From the NCBI GenBank assembly GCA_902580275.1, contig CACHJZ010000001.1, positions 124,001-188,000 on the forward strand: 64,000 nt of DNA. The letters run 5' to 3'. Shown here piece by piece: positions 9,300 to 18,266 of this stretch (position 1 is the first letter of the stretch; every line of letters starts with the position of its first letter). The translations under genes were made by a program, and so were the position numbers. The DNA comes from an uncultured Pelagibacteraceae bacterium (GTDB taxonomy: Bacteria > Pseudomonadota > Alphaproteobacteria > Pelagibacterales > Pelagibacteraceae). Below the pieces are notes generated by a model. The model saw only the letters and a program-made list of their open reading frames with translations, had not been told where the DNA came from and did no database searches.

Positions 9300-10449
9300 T
9301 ATTTTTCCAAGCAAAAGAATTCATAGTGTTGAAGATGCTCGTAATTTAGCTAGAAAAAGAATGCCAAGAATGATGTTTGATTTTGTGGATGGAGCTTCTG
9401 GAGACGAAAAATTATGCGAAAATAATAGTAAAGCGCTAGATCAGATTAGACTTCAACCTCGTGTTCTCAGAAATGTGGAAAAAAGAAAAATTAATAAAAG
9501 TTTTTTAGGCTCTGAATACGATCAACCATTTGGCTTTGCACCGATGGGAATGTGTAATTTAACTTGGCCGGGTGCAGATGTAATGTTAGCGCAAGAAAGC
9601 GTTAACAATAATGTGCCAATATGTGTATCGATGGCGTCATCAACATCATTAGAAAAAATGTATGATCTTTCTAAAGGAAATTGTTGGTTGCAATTATATA
9701 ACTTTCAAGATGAAGAATTTCTTATGGAACTTTTAGACAGAGGTCATAAAAAAGGTTATAAAGTTGCAATTCTTACTGTTGATGTCCCTATACAATTTAG
9801 AAGAGCCAAAGATAATAAGAATGGTTTTACTGTACCGTTTAATTTAGGTCCAAAACAATTTTTTGATTTTGCTATACATCCACTTTGGTCAATAAGCACA
9901 CTTCTATATGGAATTCCTAAGCCAATGAATTATGAAACATCGAAGCGAGGAAATAAATTTAATAGAGGTGAAAGTAGAGGATCCACAGATTGGAATACAT
10001 TGAAAAGAGTGCGAGAAAAATGGAAAGGAAAACTAATTATAAAAGGCGTGATGTCTCCAGAAGATGCTATTAAAATTAAAGAAGAAGGAGCTGATGCTAT
10101 ACAAGTTTCAAATCATGGTGGAAGACAATTAGATAGCGCAACAGCATCAATTGAAGTACTTCCTTTGATAAGAAATTCTTTAGGAAAAGATTTTCCAATC
10201 ATATTTGATAGTGGTATTAGAGGCGGTAGTGATATTGTAAGAGCGTTAGCTCTTGGAGCTGATTTCACAATGGTTGGTAGACCTTTGATGTATGGTATTG
10301 GAGCAGACGGGGCTAAAGGATTGAAAAGAATAGTCGATATAATTAAAGAGGAAGTTAGTACGGCCTTGGGATTAGTAGGTTTAAATGATATAAAAGATAT
10401 ATCTTCAGATATTATAGCTGAGAGATTTATAAGAGAATTTAAATATTAA
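9292..10449 (+). CDS. FMN-dependent 2-hydroxyacid dehydrogenase/oxidase (LldD / glycolate oxidase family)
   Basis: 385 aa TIM-barrel flavoenzyme. Visible are FDFVDGASGDE near the N-terminus, FAPMGMCNLTWPGAD (FMN site), WLQLY with the substrate-side tyrosine, LTVDVPI, VSNHGGRQLDSATAS with the catalytic histidine, and the phosphate-binding DSGIRGGSDIVRALALGADF followed by MVGRP. The family oxidises L-2-hydroxyacids (lactate, glycolate, mandelate) to 2-oxoacids. It sits directly before a ThDP enzyme of the family that acts on 2-oxoacids or 2-hydroxyacyl-CoAs, so the product may feed that enzyme. The exact substrate cannot be told from sequence. Confidence 0.9.
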   Translation: MSNIFPSKRIHSVEDARNLARKRMPRMMFDFVDGASGDEKLCENNSKALDQIRLQPRVLRNVEKRKINKSFLGSEYDQPFGFAPMGMCNLTWPGADVMLAQESVNNNVPICVSMASSTSLEKMYDLSKGNCWLQLYNFQDEEFLMELLDRGHKKGYKVAILTVDVPIQFRRAKDNKNGFTVPFNLGPKQFFDFAIHPLWSISTLLYGIPKPMNYETSKRGNKFNRGESRGSTDWNTLKRVREKWKGKLIIKGVMSPEDAIKIKEEGADAIQVSNHGGRQLDSATASIEVLPLIRNSLGKDFPIIFDSGIRGGSDIVRALALGADFTMVGRPLMYGIGADGAKGLKRIVDIIKEEVSTALGLVGLNDIKDISSDIIAERFIREFKY

Positions 10450-10450
10450 A

Positions 10451-12193
10451 ATGTCGGAAAAAAAAATAAGAGGTGGGTCTCTAATTGCAAGAGCTTTAAG
10501 GGATAAAGGCATAGAAAATGTTTTCACTTTATCAGGTGGTTTCTGTAATCCTGCTTTAGAAGGATTAATGGAATGTCAGATAGATGTAATAAATTGTCCA
10601 CATGAACAGATTGCAGGACACCTAGCTGATGGACACACAAGAATTACTAGAAAACCTACTGTATGTTTAGTCGGGCCAGAGGGATTTGCAAATGCCGTGC
10701 CATCTATGATGGAGGCGTGGGGAGAAAGATCTCCAGTGATTTTTATTACTGGATCAAGTAGTTTAAGAAGACAAGGAGCAGGAGGATTTAAAGAAATTGA
10801 TGATGTAAAAATTGCTGAACCATTAACAAAATATAGCGCAAGTATTACTGATGGAAATAGAATTCGTGAATTTGTAGATAAAGCATATTTAATAGCAACA
10901 AACGGTTACCCAGGAGCAGTTCACTTAAGTGTCCCAGTGGATATCATGTTTTCATCTTTTCCTGAAAATGCAGGATTAGAGGAAAGACCTTTTTCTCAAT
11001 CAAAAAAAATAAAAAATATTGCTTGGCCAGATCCCAATCAAATGAGTGAAGTTTTAAAATTAGCTACGAATTCTAAAAAACCAATGCTTATTGGTGGACA
11101 TGGTGTCTGGTGGTCAGGTTCTGAGAAGAAATTAGAAGCCGCAGGTCAAAATTTAAATATTCCAATTTTTAATGTTCCATACCATCAAAAACTTTTAGGG
11201 GAGGAAGCTAAATCGTACATGGGATTAGCAGATATACACCAATATCCCCCTTCAAAATTTGCGTTTGATGAATCAGACTTAATTATAATGGTTGGAACAA
11301 GACTTGACAATCAGATGAATTTTGGGAATCCCCCACTATTTCCTAAATCTACAAAAATTGTTTGTATAAATGGATCTCATGAAGAAATCGAATTAAATAG
11401 AGCTGCAGATATTAATATGCTGTGTGATCCAGGGGTATTTTTGGATACTTTAAGTAAATTAAAAGTAAATAATAAATGGAATTTAGACAATAAATGGATC
11501 GAACAAAACATATCAGAAAAAAAGAATTGGATTGATAAATCTTTAAAAGATCTTGAAAAAGAAACAATCGAAGCAAAAAAAAACGGTGGTAAAATTCATC
11601 CTCTCCAATTAGCTTTAGATGTACAAGATGCAATGAAGGATAATGATTGGTTGGTGATAGATGGTGGAAATACTCATTTTTGGTCTGAAATAGCAATTAA
11701 TATTGCTGGTCATAAAGGAAAAAAACTTGGTGGTATTTTACATCCCGGAACTTTTAGTATGCTCGGTGTTGGGGTTCCGTTTGCACTTTCTGCAAAAAAT
11801 CTAAATCCAAGATCAAATGTAGTATTGATAAGCGGCGATGGGGCTTTTTTATCTGGAGGCTTATCTATTGAAGCAGCTTTTCAAGAAAATAAGCCGATAG
11901 TAGTTGTAATAGATAATAATGGAGGATTAGATTGCATTTCACAACAACAAGAAAGGCTGTTTGAAAGTGGAAAACATTTTGCAACTGATTTTAGAGATAT
12001 TCCCTTTCATAAAATATTCGAAGGATTTGGAGGTCATGGTGAGCTTGTCCTTAAAAGAGAAGAACTTGCACCAGCACTTAAAAGAGCTCTGGAAAGTGGA
12101 AAAACTGCATGTGTAAACGTAAAAGCTAAAGGGGTTATCAGCCCGATTGTGGCTGCAGTAAGCAATAAAAGAGATAAAGCATCAATTGAATAA
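10451..12193 (+). CDS. Thiamine-diphosphate-dependent enzyme (acetolactate synthase / oxalyl-CoA decarboxylase / 2-hydroxyacyl-CoA lyase superfamily)
   Basis: 580 aa with the three-domain ThDP layout. The PYR domain has the activating glutamate in CPHEQIAGHLADGHTR (about residues 50-65). The central domain is Rossmann-like (MLIGGHGVWWSG). The PP domain has the ThDP/Mg motif GDGAFLSGG running to IDNN (about residues 458-482). The enzyme makes or breaks C-C bonds next to a carbonyl. Substrate specificity is not readable. There is no small regulatory subunit gene as with biosynthetic acetolactate synthase, which favours a catabolic role. It starts 1 bp after the FMN hydroxyacid dehydrogenase stop, which suggests consecutive steps. 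Confidence 0.85.
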   Translation: MSEKKIRGGSLIARALRDKGIENVFTLSGGFCNPALEGLMECQIDVINCPHEQIAGHLADGHTRITRKPTVCLVGPEGFANAVPSMMEAWGERSPVIFITGSSSLRRQGAGGFKEIDDVKIAEPLTKYSASITDGNRIREFVDKAYLIATNGYPGAVHLSVPVDIMFSSFPENAGLEERPFSQSKKIKNIAWPDPNQMSEVLKLATNSKKPMLIGGHGVWWSGSEKKLEAAGQNLNIPIFNVPYHQKLLGEEAKSYMGLADIHQYPPSKFAFDESDLIIMVGTRLDNQMNFGNPPLFPKSTKIVCINGSHEEIELNRAADINMLCDPGVFLDTLSKLKVNNKWNLDNKWIEQNISEKKNWIDKSLKDLEKETIEAKKNGGKIHPLQLALDVQDAMKDNDWLVIDGGNTHFWSEIAINIAGHKGKKLGGILHPGTFSMLGVGVPFALSAKNLNPRSNVVLISGDGAFLSGGLSIEAAFQENKPIVVVIDNNGGLDCISQQQERLFESGKHFATDFRDIPFHKIFEGFGGHGELVLKREELAPALKRALESGKTACVNVKAKGVISPIVAAVSNKRDKASIE

Positions 12194-12196
12194 TCA

Positions 12197-12532
12197 ATGG
12201 CAATAGTTTCATCACACTTATTAAGTTCAACAGATGGCTCACATGCATCAGGCGTAAAAGTAATTATAAATCAAATAAAAAAAAATGGATCAAAAAGAAA
12301 GATTTTTCAATCTAAGACAGATAAAAATGGGAGAATTTATAAACAATTTTCTATAACAAAAAAAGATTCTTCATTAAAATATGAAATTATTTTTAATCTA
12401 CAAAATTATTATAAAAAAAAAACTAATGTTACAGAAATCGTAATCAAGTTTAATATGAAAAATCCTAAGAAAAAATATCATATACCTGTTATAATCGCTC
12501 CAAATGGTTATTCTGTTTGGTGGTCAAAATAA
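12197..12532 (+). CDS. Transthyretin / 5-hydroxyisourate hydrolase-like protein
   Basis: 111 aa. The N-terminal SSHLLSSTDGSHASGVKV corresponds to the HIUase motif with its active-site His. DKNGRIY holds the conserved Arg. The C-terminal YHIPVIIAPNGYSVWWSK corresponds to the signature HYHVPLLLSPxxYSTYRGS of HIUases. His, Arg and the second His are retained, but the C-terminal YRGS that defines true HIU hydrolases is replaced by a WWSK ending. The chemistry may therefore differ. It lies 3 bp after the ThDP gene. No uricase or OHCU decarboxylase gene is present in the window, so ureide catabolism is not supported by context. Confidence 0.75.
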   Translation: MAIVSSHLLSSTDGSHASGVKVIINQIKKNGSKRKIFQSKTDKNGRIYKQFSITKKDSSLKYEIIFNLQNYYKKKTNVTEIVIKFNMKNPKKKYHIPVIIAPNGYSVWWSK

Positions 12533-12536
12533 ATTA

Positions 12537-13700
12537 ATGAAAAAAATATCTGTTCATCAATCAAAAAATATCAAATTAAATATGTCAAGACGTATAAGAC
12601 GTACACCTTTTACTGATAAAGTTGAAAAGTTAGGTGTATCAGATTTTACAGTTGTCAATCATATGCTCTTACCAAAAGGTTTTAGAAAAACCGTGGAGCA
12701 AGATTATTGGCATTTAAGCAAACATGTTCAGCTATGGGATGTTTCTTGTCAAAGACAGGTTCAAATATCCGGCAAAGATGCATTTAAACTTATTCAAAAG
12801 TTGACACCAAGGCCATTAAAAAAAATGCAAACTGGAAAATGTTTTTATATTCCAATCTTAAATGAAAAAGGGGGTATGATTAATGATCCTGTTCTTCTTA
12901 AATTAGATGATGACATGTTTTGGATATCTATTGCTGACTCTGATATATTGCTCTGGGCCAATGGTATTGCAATTGGACTAGGTTTAGATGTTAAAATAAA
13001 AGAACCAGATGTTTATCCATTAGCAGTACAAGGACCAAAATCTGAAGATTTACTTGTATCCATTTTTGGAGAAGAAATCAGAAAAATAAAATTTTTCAAT
13101 TTTAGAATATTTGACTTTATGGGAACGAAACAAATAATAGCAAGATCAGGCTATAGTAAACAAGATGGTTTTGAAATTTACTTTAAAGGCTTCGAAAAAT
13201 ATTTTGATAGTAAAGACTTGGGAGAAAATCTGTGGGATACAATTTGGAAAGCTGGAAAAAAATTTAATATTTCACCAGGATGTCCTAATCTAATAGATAG
13301 AATAGAAGGCGGGTTAATGTCATATGGAAACGATTTTACTAAAGAAAACAATCCTTACGAATGTAATTTAGAAAAATATTGTAAATTTGATGATCATGAT
13401 TTTATTGGAAAAAAAGCTCTTGAAAAAATTAAAAAAAGTGGATTAAAGCAAAAAATGCGAGGGGTCATGTTTGGTGGAAAACCCTATAAACCTAATGGTA
13501 AGCTTTTACCAGTTCTTTCACTAAGTAAAAAAATTATTGGAAGAATTACATCTGGAATTTTTTCACCAAGAATAAAAAAAAATATAGGTCTTTCAATGAT
13601 TTCAAAAGATTATTGGAAAGAAAATCAAAAAGTTTTAGTAGAAACCTTAGATGGCAAATTAGTAAAAGGTACTATTACCTCTTTGCCATTTCCTAAATAA
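12537..13700 (+). CDS. dmdA: DMSP demethylase-like protein (DmdA family, GcvT fold)
   Basis: 387 aa. The DmdA-like features are SRRIRRTPFT near the N-terminus, VVNHMLLP, DYWHLSKHVQLWDVSCQRQV, MINDPVLLKL, WISIADSD, VQGPKSEDLL, SPGCPNLIDRIEGG and SYGNDF. DmdA removes a methyl group from dimethylsulfoniopropionate onto tetrahydrofolate, giving methylmercaptopropionate. This motif set fits the marine DmdA group better than glycine-cleavage GcvT, but a paralogue acting on a related compound cannot be excluded. I chose the ATG at 12537, just after the previous stop, over the upstream 12504. DmdB, C and D are not in the window. Confidence 0.72.
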   Translation: MKKISVHQSKNIKLNMSRRIRRTPFTDKVEKLGVSDFTVVNHMLLPKGFRKTVEQDYWHLSKHVQLWDVSCQRQVQISGKDAFKLIQKLTPRPLKKMQTGKCFYIPILNEKGGMINDPVLLKLDDDMFWISIADSDILLWANGIAIGLGLDVKIKEPDVYPLAVQGPKSEDLLVSIFGEEIRKIKFFNFRIFDFMGTKQIIARSGYSKQDGFEIYFKGFEKYFDSKDLGENLWDTIWKAGKKFNISPGCPNLIDRIEGGLMSYGNDFTKENNPYECNLEKYCKFDDHDFIGKKALEKIKKSGLKQKMRGVMFGGKPYKPNGKLLPVLSLSKKIIGRITSGIFSPRIKKNIGLSMISKDYWKENQKVLVETLDGKLVKGTITSLPFPK

Positions 13701-13718
13701 ATATATATACATATAAAC

Positions 13719-14843
13719 ATGTTTAAACCTGTTATTGTTGGATATGCTCGTTCGCCCTTCACTATGGCAAGGAAGGGTGCACTTATTGATGTTAAGCCAG
13801 TAAATTTATTATCCGAAGTTGTAAAAAATTTAGTTTCTAAAAGCAAAATTAATAAGGAAGATATTGAAGATATTGTGGTTGGTTGTGCTTTTCAAGTTGG
13901 TGAACAATGTTTCAACATTGGAAAATTAGTTACTTTTTTAGCGGATATGAATGTTAAAACGTCAGGTATGACCGTTGACAGGTGGTGTGGATCCTCAATG
14001 GAGGCTATCCATATAGCGTCAGGTAAAATTGCAATGGGGTCAGGCAAAGTTTTTATTTGTGGTGGAGTAGAAAGTATGTCTAGAGTAAATACTGGATTTG
14101 ACCCAGTCCCTTATCCTTATACTGAAAAAGAAAACCCACATGTATATTTTTCAATGGGTACTACAGCTGAAAACGTAGCTAAAAAGTTTAATATTTTAAG
14201 AGAAGAGCAACAAGAATTTGCAATATCAAGTCATAATAAAGCACATGAAGCTCAAAAAAATGGAAAGTTATCTGAAGAAATAATTCCAATAGGTGAATGT
14301 AAAGAAGACGGAAATATTAGACCCAATAGTTCTCAAGAAAAATTAGATCAATTAAAACTTGCTTTTGATACAAAAGGAACAGTCACCGCAGCAACATCTT
14401 CACCATTAACTGATGGGGCAGCGGCAACAATAATCTGTGAAGAAAATTATGCAAAAGAAAATAATCTTAATATATTGGGCAGAATAATTTCTACAGCTGT
14501 TGAAGGTTGTGATCCAGATTACATGGGACTTGGTCCAATAGGTGCATCAAAAAAAGCACTTATGCGTGCAGATTTATCAATTGATAAAATTGATATCTTT
14601 GAACTTAACGAGGCTTTTGCATCGCAATCTTTAGCTTGTATAAAAGATTTAGGTATTGACCAAAAGAAAGTTAACATTGATGGAGGTGCATTAGCCTTAG
14701 GACATCCACTTGGAGCTACAGGAGCTAGGATTACTGGAAAAGCTGCTGATCTTCTAAGAAGAGAAAATAAAAAGTATGCACTTTCAACTCAATGTATCGG
14801 TCTTGGCATGGGGATTGCTACTGTAATTGAATCGGTAGATTAA
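13719..14843 (+). CDS. Thiolase / acetyl-CoA acetyltransferase family
   Basis: 374 aa. The acylated cysteine is in DRWCGSSMEAIH (about residues 87-98). The C-terminal catalytic elements are GGALALGHPLGATGAR with its His and STQCIGLGMGIA with the second Cys. Other thiolase marks are GGVESMSR and ELNEAFASQSLAC. It either splits acetoacetyl-CoA or 3-ketoacyl-CoA, or condenses acetyl-CoA. It ends one base before the stop of the convergent polyamine-type permease gene. It may work with acetoacetyl-CoA synthetase at 21287-23248, which would supply acetoacetyl-CoA. Confidence 0.92.
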   Translation: MFKPVIVGYARSPFTMARKGALIDVKPVNLLSEVVKNLVSKSKINKEDIEDIVVGCAFQVGEQCFNIGKLVTFLADMNVKTSGMTVDRWCGSSMEAIHIASGKIAMGSGKVFICGGVESMSRVNTGFDPVPYPYTEKENPHVYFSMGTTAENVAKKFNILREEQQEFAISSHNKAHEAQKNGKLSEEIIPIGECKEDGNIRPNSSQEKLDQLKLAFDTKGTVTAATSSPLTDGAAATIICEENYAKENNLNILGRIISTAVEGCDPDYMGLGPIGASKKALMRADLSIDKIDIFELNEAFASQSLACIKDLGIDQKKVNIDGGALALGHPLGATGARITGKAADLLRRENKKYALSTQCIGLGMGIATVIESVD

Positions 14844-15698
14844 TTATCTACTTATTCCTCGAATTCTTTCTGATCTTCTTCTTAAAAGTTCAGCTGTTAC
14901 TAAAATAAGAGTTGATAAAACAATTAAACATGTTGCAACCGCTAAAATAGTTGGACTTAATTGTTCTCTTAGACCTGTCCACATTTGAATTGGAATAGTT
15001 GTATTATCTAATCCAGCTAAGAATAAAACAACTACTACTTCATCAAAAGAAGTTACAAAGGCAAATAAACCACCTGATATTACTCCTGGTAAAATCAAAG
15101 GTAATGTAATTTTCATAAATGTATTAACAGGATCACTTCCCAAACTTGATGCTGCTCTAGTTACACTATGATCAAAACCAGATAGTGTAGCAGTCACTGT
15201 GATTACTACAAATGGAGTTCCTAAAACAATGTGTGCCAAAATTATTCCTGTATGTGTTGCAGCCAAACCTGCTTTTGCCATAAAGAAAAATATTGCAACA
15301 CCAGATATAATCAAAGGTACGATCATCGGAGATATTAATGTAGCCATTATTATTCCTTTATAAGGCATGTGTCTGCTACTTAACCCTAATGCTGCAACTG
15401 TTCCAAGTATCACTGAGCCTATTGTGGCAAAGGTTGCAATTATAAAACTATTTTTAGTTGCAAGACCCCAAGGATTTTTAGTTCCATATATCATATCCTT
15501 ATACCATCTTAGTGAGAATGCATCTGGATCTAATCTTTTCATTCCATCTGAAAAAACTAAAAACTCTTCTGCATTAAATGATAATGGAAAAATTACAAAC
15601 AAAGGTGCGATCAAAAAGAAAAAAACACAGGTACAAATAAAAAGATAAAAATAGTGCCAAATTCTATATCTTGTCTCTGTATATTTTGGTAATGCCAT
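14844..15698 (-). CDS. Polyamine-type ABC transporter permease (PotC-like)
   Basis: 284 aa with six predicted membrane helices, the first at about residues 15-37. The EAA loop is ASSLGSDPVNTFMKITLPLI (about residues 184-203). FATIGSVILGTVAALGLS is typical of this family. It is the last gene of the minus-strand ABC cluster, 2 bp after the PotB-like gene. Substrate is unresolved: putrescine, spermidine, amino acids or ectoine-like compounds. Confidence 0.88.
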   Translation of the reverse strand: MALPKYTETRYRIWHYFYLFICTCVFFFLIAPLFVIFPLSFNAEEFLVFSDGMKRLDPDAFSLRWYKDMIYGTKNPWGLATKNSFIIATFATIGSVILGTVAALGLSSRHMPYKGIIMATLISPMIVPLIISGVAIFFFMAKAGLAATHTGIILAHIVLGTPFVVITVTATLSGFDHSVTRAASSLGSDPVNTFMKITLPLILPGVISGGLFAFVTSFDEVVVVLFLAGLDNTTIPIQMWTGLREQLSPTILAVATCLIVLSTLILVTAELLRRRSERIRGISR

Positions 15699-15700
15699 AA

Positions 15701-16954
15701 TTATCCTAGTTTTATATTATCTACTCCCACAAGTTTGTTATAAATCCAATAAATTACAAGAACTCCAGTCAGAAGCATTAAACCCATTGCAGATGCAAAA
15801 CTCCAATCTAAAGTACTTTTCATATGAAAGGCTATTTGATTGCTTATTAAAGTGCCCGAGGCACCTCCAACAAGTGCTGGTGTAATATAGTATCCAATTG
15901 CAAGTATAAAAACCAATAAACAGCCAGCCCCAATTCCAGGAATTGTTAAAGGAAAATAAACTTTCCAAAAAGCTACAAAAGGAGTTCCTCCAAGTGATTT
16001 TCCTGCCCTCATTAAACTTGGGGAAATTGTCTTCATAACGCTATAAAGCGGTAACACCATAAAAGGTAATAGAATTTGGGTCATCGCAACATAAGTGCCT
16101 GTTTTGTTATACATCATTTCTGGTCTGTTTTCCTCGCCAACAAGGCCAATCCATACAAAAAAATCATTTACAATTCCTTGTTGTTGTAAAAGTATCATCC
16201 AACTTGCGGTTCTTACTAATAAAGAAGTCCAGAAAGGTAATAGAACACAAATCATTAATAGATTACTATATTTCATTGGTAAGGTTGCTAGTAAATGTGC
16301 TATCGGATACGCCATTAAAAAACATAATATAGTTACAAAAAAAGCAATCTCCAAAGTTCTAAGCCATAATATTCTGTGAACTCTTCTATCCTCTGAAACT
16401 TGTGATATTTTTCCATCTTCATTTTCATACATATCCATTGCTTTGAGATATTTTGAATAAGTAATATCTGGGGCTCTTCTCTTTATAGCTCTCCAATATT
16501 CAACATTTGCCCAACGTTTATGCACATTCATGATTTGCTCTTTATAATTACCTTGTTCAAATTTTTTCATTTTACGTTGAAGTTTTTTTAGAATACTTTT
16601 GAAACCATTTTTTTCGTAATTTAATTGAGTGGCTAATTTTCCAAATGTCTTTTTCTCAACAAGAAATTTATAATCCAAATAAAATGCCTCGAAAACTTCC
16701 TCTGGAGGTAATTCTTTACCATCCCATTTTTCCATTGCTTGAAATGTTTTTGGAAGCATATTTGTGACCATTCGATCATCTACGCTTCTAAAAAGCATTT
16801 CACCTATTGGAAAAATGTAAGTAATTATTAAAAAAAGTAACAATGGAGCTACTAAAAGAAAAGCTTTTATTTTATTTTTTTTCTCTGCTTTTTTTAAGCT
16901 TACCTCTAAAGGAATTCCGTCAGTAGTTAATATTTGTTTAGTTTCACTGCTCAT
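15701..16954 (-). CDS. Polyamine-type ABC transporter permease (PotB-like) with long extracytoplasmic insertion
   Basis: 417 aa, roughly 100-130 residues longer than a typical PotB. TM1 is at about residues 31-52. The next hydrophobic helix begins only at about residue 200. The stretch between is charged and helical (for example KKLQRKMKKFEQGNYKEQ) and should face the periplasm. After it the normal permease core follows, with the EAA loop RAGKSLGGTPFVAFWKVYFP. The 5' end lies 10 bp after a terminator-like hairpin that separates it from the binding-protein gene. Confidence 0.85.
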   Translation of the reverse strand: MSSETKQILTTDGIPLEVSLKKAEKKNKIKAFLLVAPLLLFLIITYIFPIGEMLFRSVDDRMVTNMLPKTFQAMEKWDGKELPPEEVFEAFYLDYKFLVEKKTFGKLATQLNYEKNGFKSILKKLQRKMKKFEQGNYKEQIMNVHKRWANVEYWRAIKRRAPDITYSKYLKAMDMYENEDGKISQVSEDRRVHRILWLRTLEIAFFVTILCFLMAYPIAHLLATLPMKYSNLLMICVLLPFWTSLLVRTASWMILLQQQGIVNDFFVWIGLVGEENRPEMMYNKTGTYVAMTQILLPFMVLPLYSVMKTISPSLMRAGKSLGGTPFVAFWKVYFPLTIPGIGAGCLLVFILAIGYYITPALVGGASGTLISNQIAFHMKSTLDWSFASAMGLMLLTGVLVIYWIYNKLVGVDNIKLG

Positions 16955-16963
16955 AAAATAAAA

Positions 16964-16986
16964 AGGGCGGTTATTAAAACCGCCCT
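16964..16986 (-). terminator. Rho-independent-terminator-like hairpin between binding protein and permease
   Basis: AGGGCGGTT / AACCGCCCT with a 5-nt loop. On the minus strand the stem is followed by a T-rich run that leads into the PotB-like ATG. It lies between the PotD-like stop (17023) and the permease start (16954), so it probably causes partial termination and gives more binding protein than permease. It parallels the hairpin at 5715-5744. Confidence 0.75.
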
Positions 16987-17022
16987 AAATATATTATATA
17001 ATTTTAGTCTTTAAAACTTAAA

Positions 17023-18138
17023 TTATAGTCCAGCTTTCATTGCTTCCCATTTTTCTCCAAGCTCTGTACCATTATCGGCCCAGTAAATTGGATCAACTAG
17101 GAAGTAATTTTTTGTGTTTCCTGGTGCAGTTGGCATTTCTGGAACCATGTTTGTTTTACCGTCTTTGTACCACGGCTCACCTGCTTCCATAATTTTTAAA
17201 GATGATTTTCTCCAAGGTGCGTATGCTATATATTTAGCACTTCCTGCTAAACCTTCTGTACTTGTCATCTCAGCTAATGCTTTTTTAGCATCAGCTTCGT
17301 TTGGTCCACCTTTGACTAAAACAAAATATTCATAGTCAAGACCTTGACCATCCCAAACTTGTTTTAATGGTGCACCTTCTCCAACGATTGCGTTAAAGAA
17401 TCTACCATTCCAACCAGTTGCCATTACTACTTCACCACTCATTAAAAGTTCTGGTGGTTGAGCACCTGCAGACCAAAATACACATCCACCTTGAGGGTCT
17501 GTGCAAAGTTTTTTGATCTTATTCATTGCTCTATCAACACCTTTTTCTGTTTCTAAAGCTTCATAGATTTTTGCTCCACCTTTTCCTGGTTTAATACCAT
17601 CGGCTGCTAAAGCAATTTCTAAATTTGTTAAAGCACTTTTGTATATAGCTCTTTTTCCAGGAAATTTTTTTGTGTTAAAGAAATCTTTTATAGTTTTTGG
17701 AGTACCTTTTACATTTTCAGTATTATAAGCGTAAGTCCAAGAATATAAAATATTTCCTACAGCACACTTACTTGGCATTGGAGCAAAGAAATCTTTACTC
17801 GCTGGAGTTCCGTCTGGAGCGGGAGGAAAGTCTTTATCAAAATCAAATTCAACAAATAAACCTTCGTCGCATCCAGTAATAGTATCCATTGCAAATACAT
17901 CGATTATATCCCATGTAATTGCACCAGCTTCTTTTTGTGCTTTAATTTCTGATAATCCACCAGAATAATCCACCCAGTTAATAGGTACACCAAGTTTCTT
18001 AGCAGTAGGATCACCATATCCTAATTTTTGACTTTCAGTGTATGCTCCACCCCAAGATGCAACTGTAACTGCAAATGCTGATGAAGTTATTGAAAGAGCA
18101 AAAGAAAGGGTAAGTAATAATTTACTTAATTTTTTCAT
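17023..18138 (-). CDS. Extracellular solute-binding protein, family 1 (PotD-like)
   Basis: 371 aa with a signal peptide MKKLSKLLLTLSFALSITSS (cleavage near AFA-VTV). The mature part begins VASWGGAYTESQ, typical of the PotD/PotF-related group. A GGAG Shine-Dalgarno sequence lies just upstream of the ATG. It contains several cysteines (CDEG, SKCAVG, LCTDPQGGCVFW). The binding pocket residues cannot be judged by eye, so polyamine specificity is assumed from family only. The downstream permeases and upstream ATPase complete the importer. Confidence 0.9.
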   Translation of the reverse strand: MKKLSKLLLTLSFALSITSSAFAVTVASWGGAYTESQKLGYGDPTAKKLGVPINWVDYSGGLSEIKAQKEAGAITWDIIDVFAMDTITGCDEGLFVEFDFDKDFPPAPDGTPASKDFFAPMPSKCAVGNILYSWTYAYNTENVKGTPKTIKDFFNTKKFPGKRAIYKSALTNLEIALAADGIKPGKGGAKIYEALETEKGVDRAMNKIKKLCTDPQGGCVFWSAGAQPPELLMSGEVVMATGWNGRFFNAIVGEGAPLKQVWDGQGLDYEYFVLVKGGPNEADAKKALAEMTSTEGLAGSAKYIAYAPWRKSSLKIMEAGEPWYKDGKTNMVPEMPTAPGNTKNYFLVDPIYWADNGTELGEKWEAMKAGL

Positions 18139-18266
18139 TTATCCTCCGTTTAAACGTTTTTTTTAAAAACATAATTACAACAAGTAAAAAAAACGGAGTC
18201 AACCAAGTATTTGTTAAAAATTAAGTGGATTAGGGCTGATTATAGTGAGAATAATTCTAAATTAGT

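Noticed and set aside
12197..12532. Standard urate-degradation gene (hiuH)
   Set aside because: The YRGS end is absent and no other purine-ring-degrading gene is nearby.
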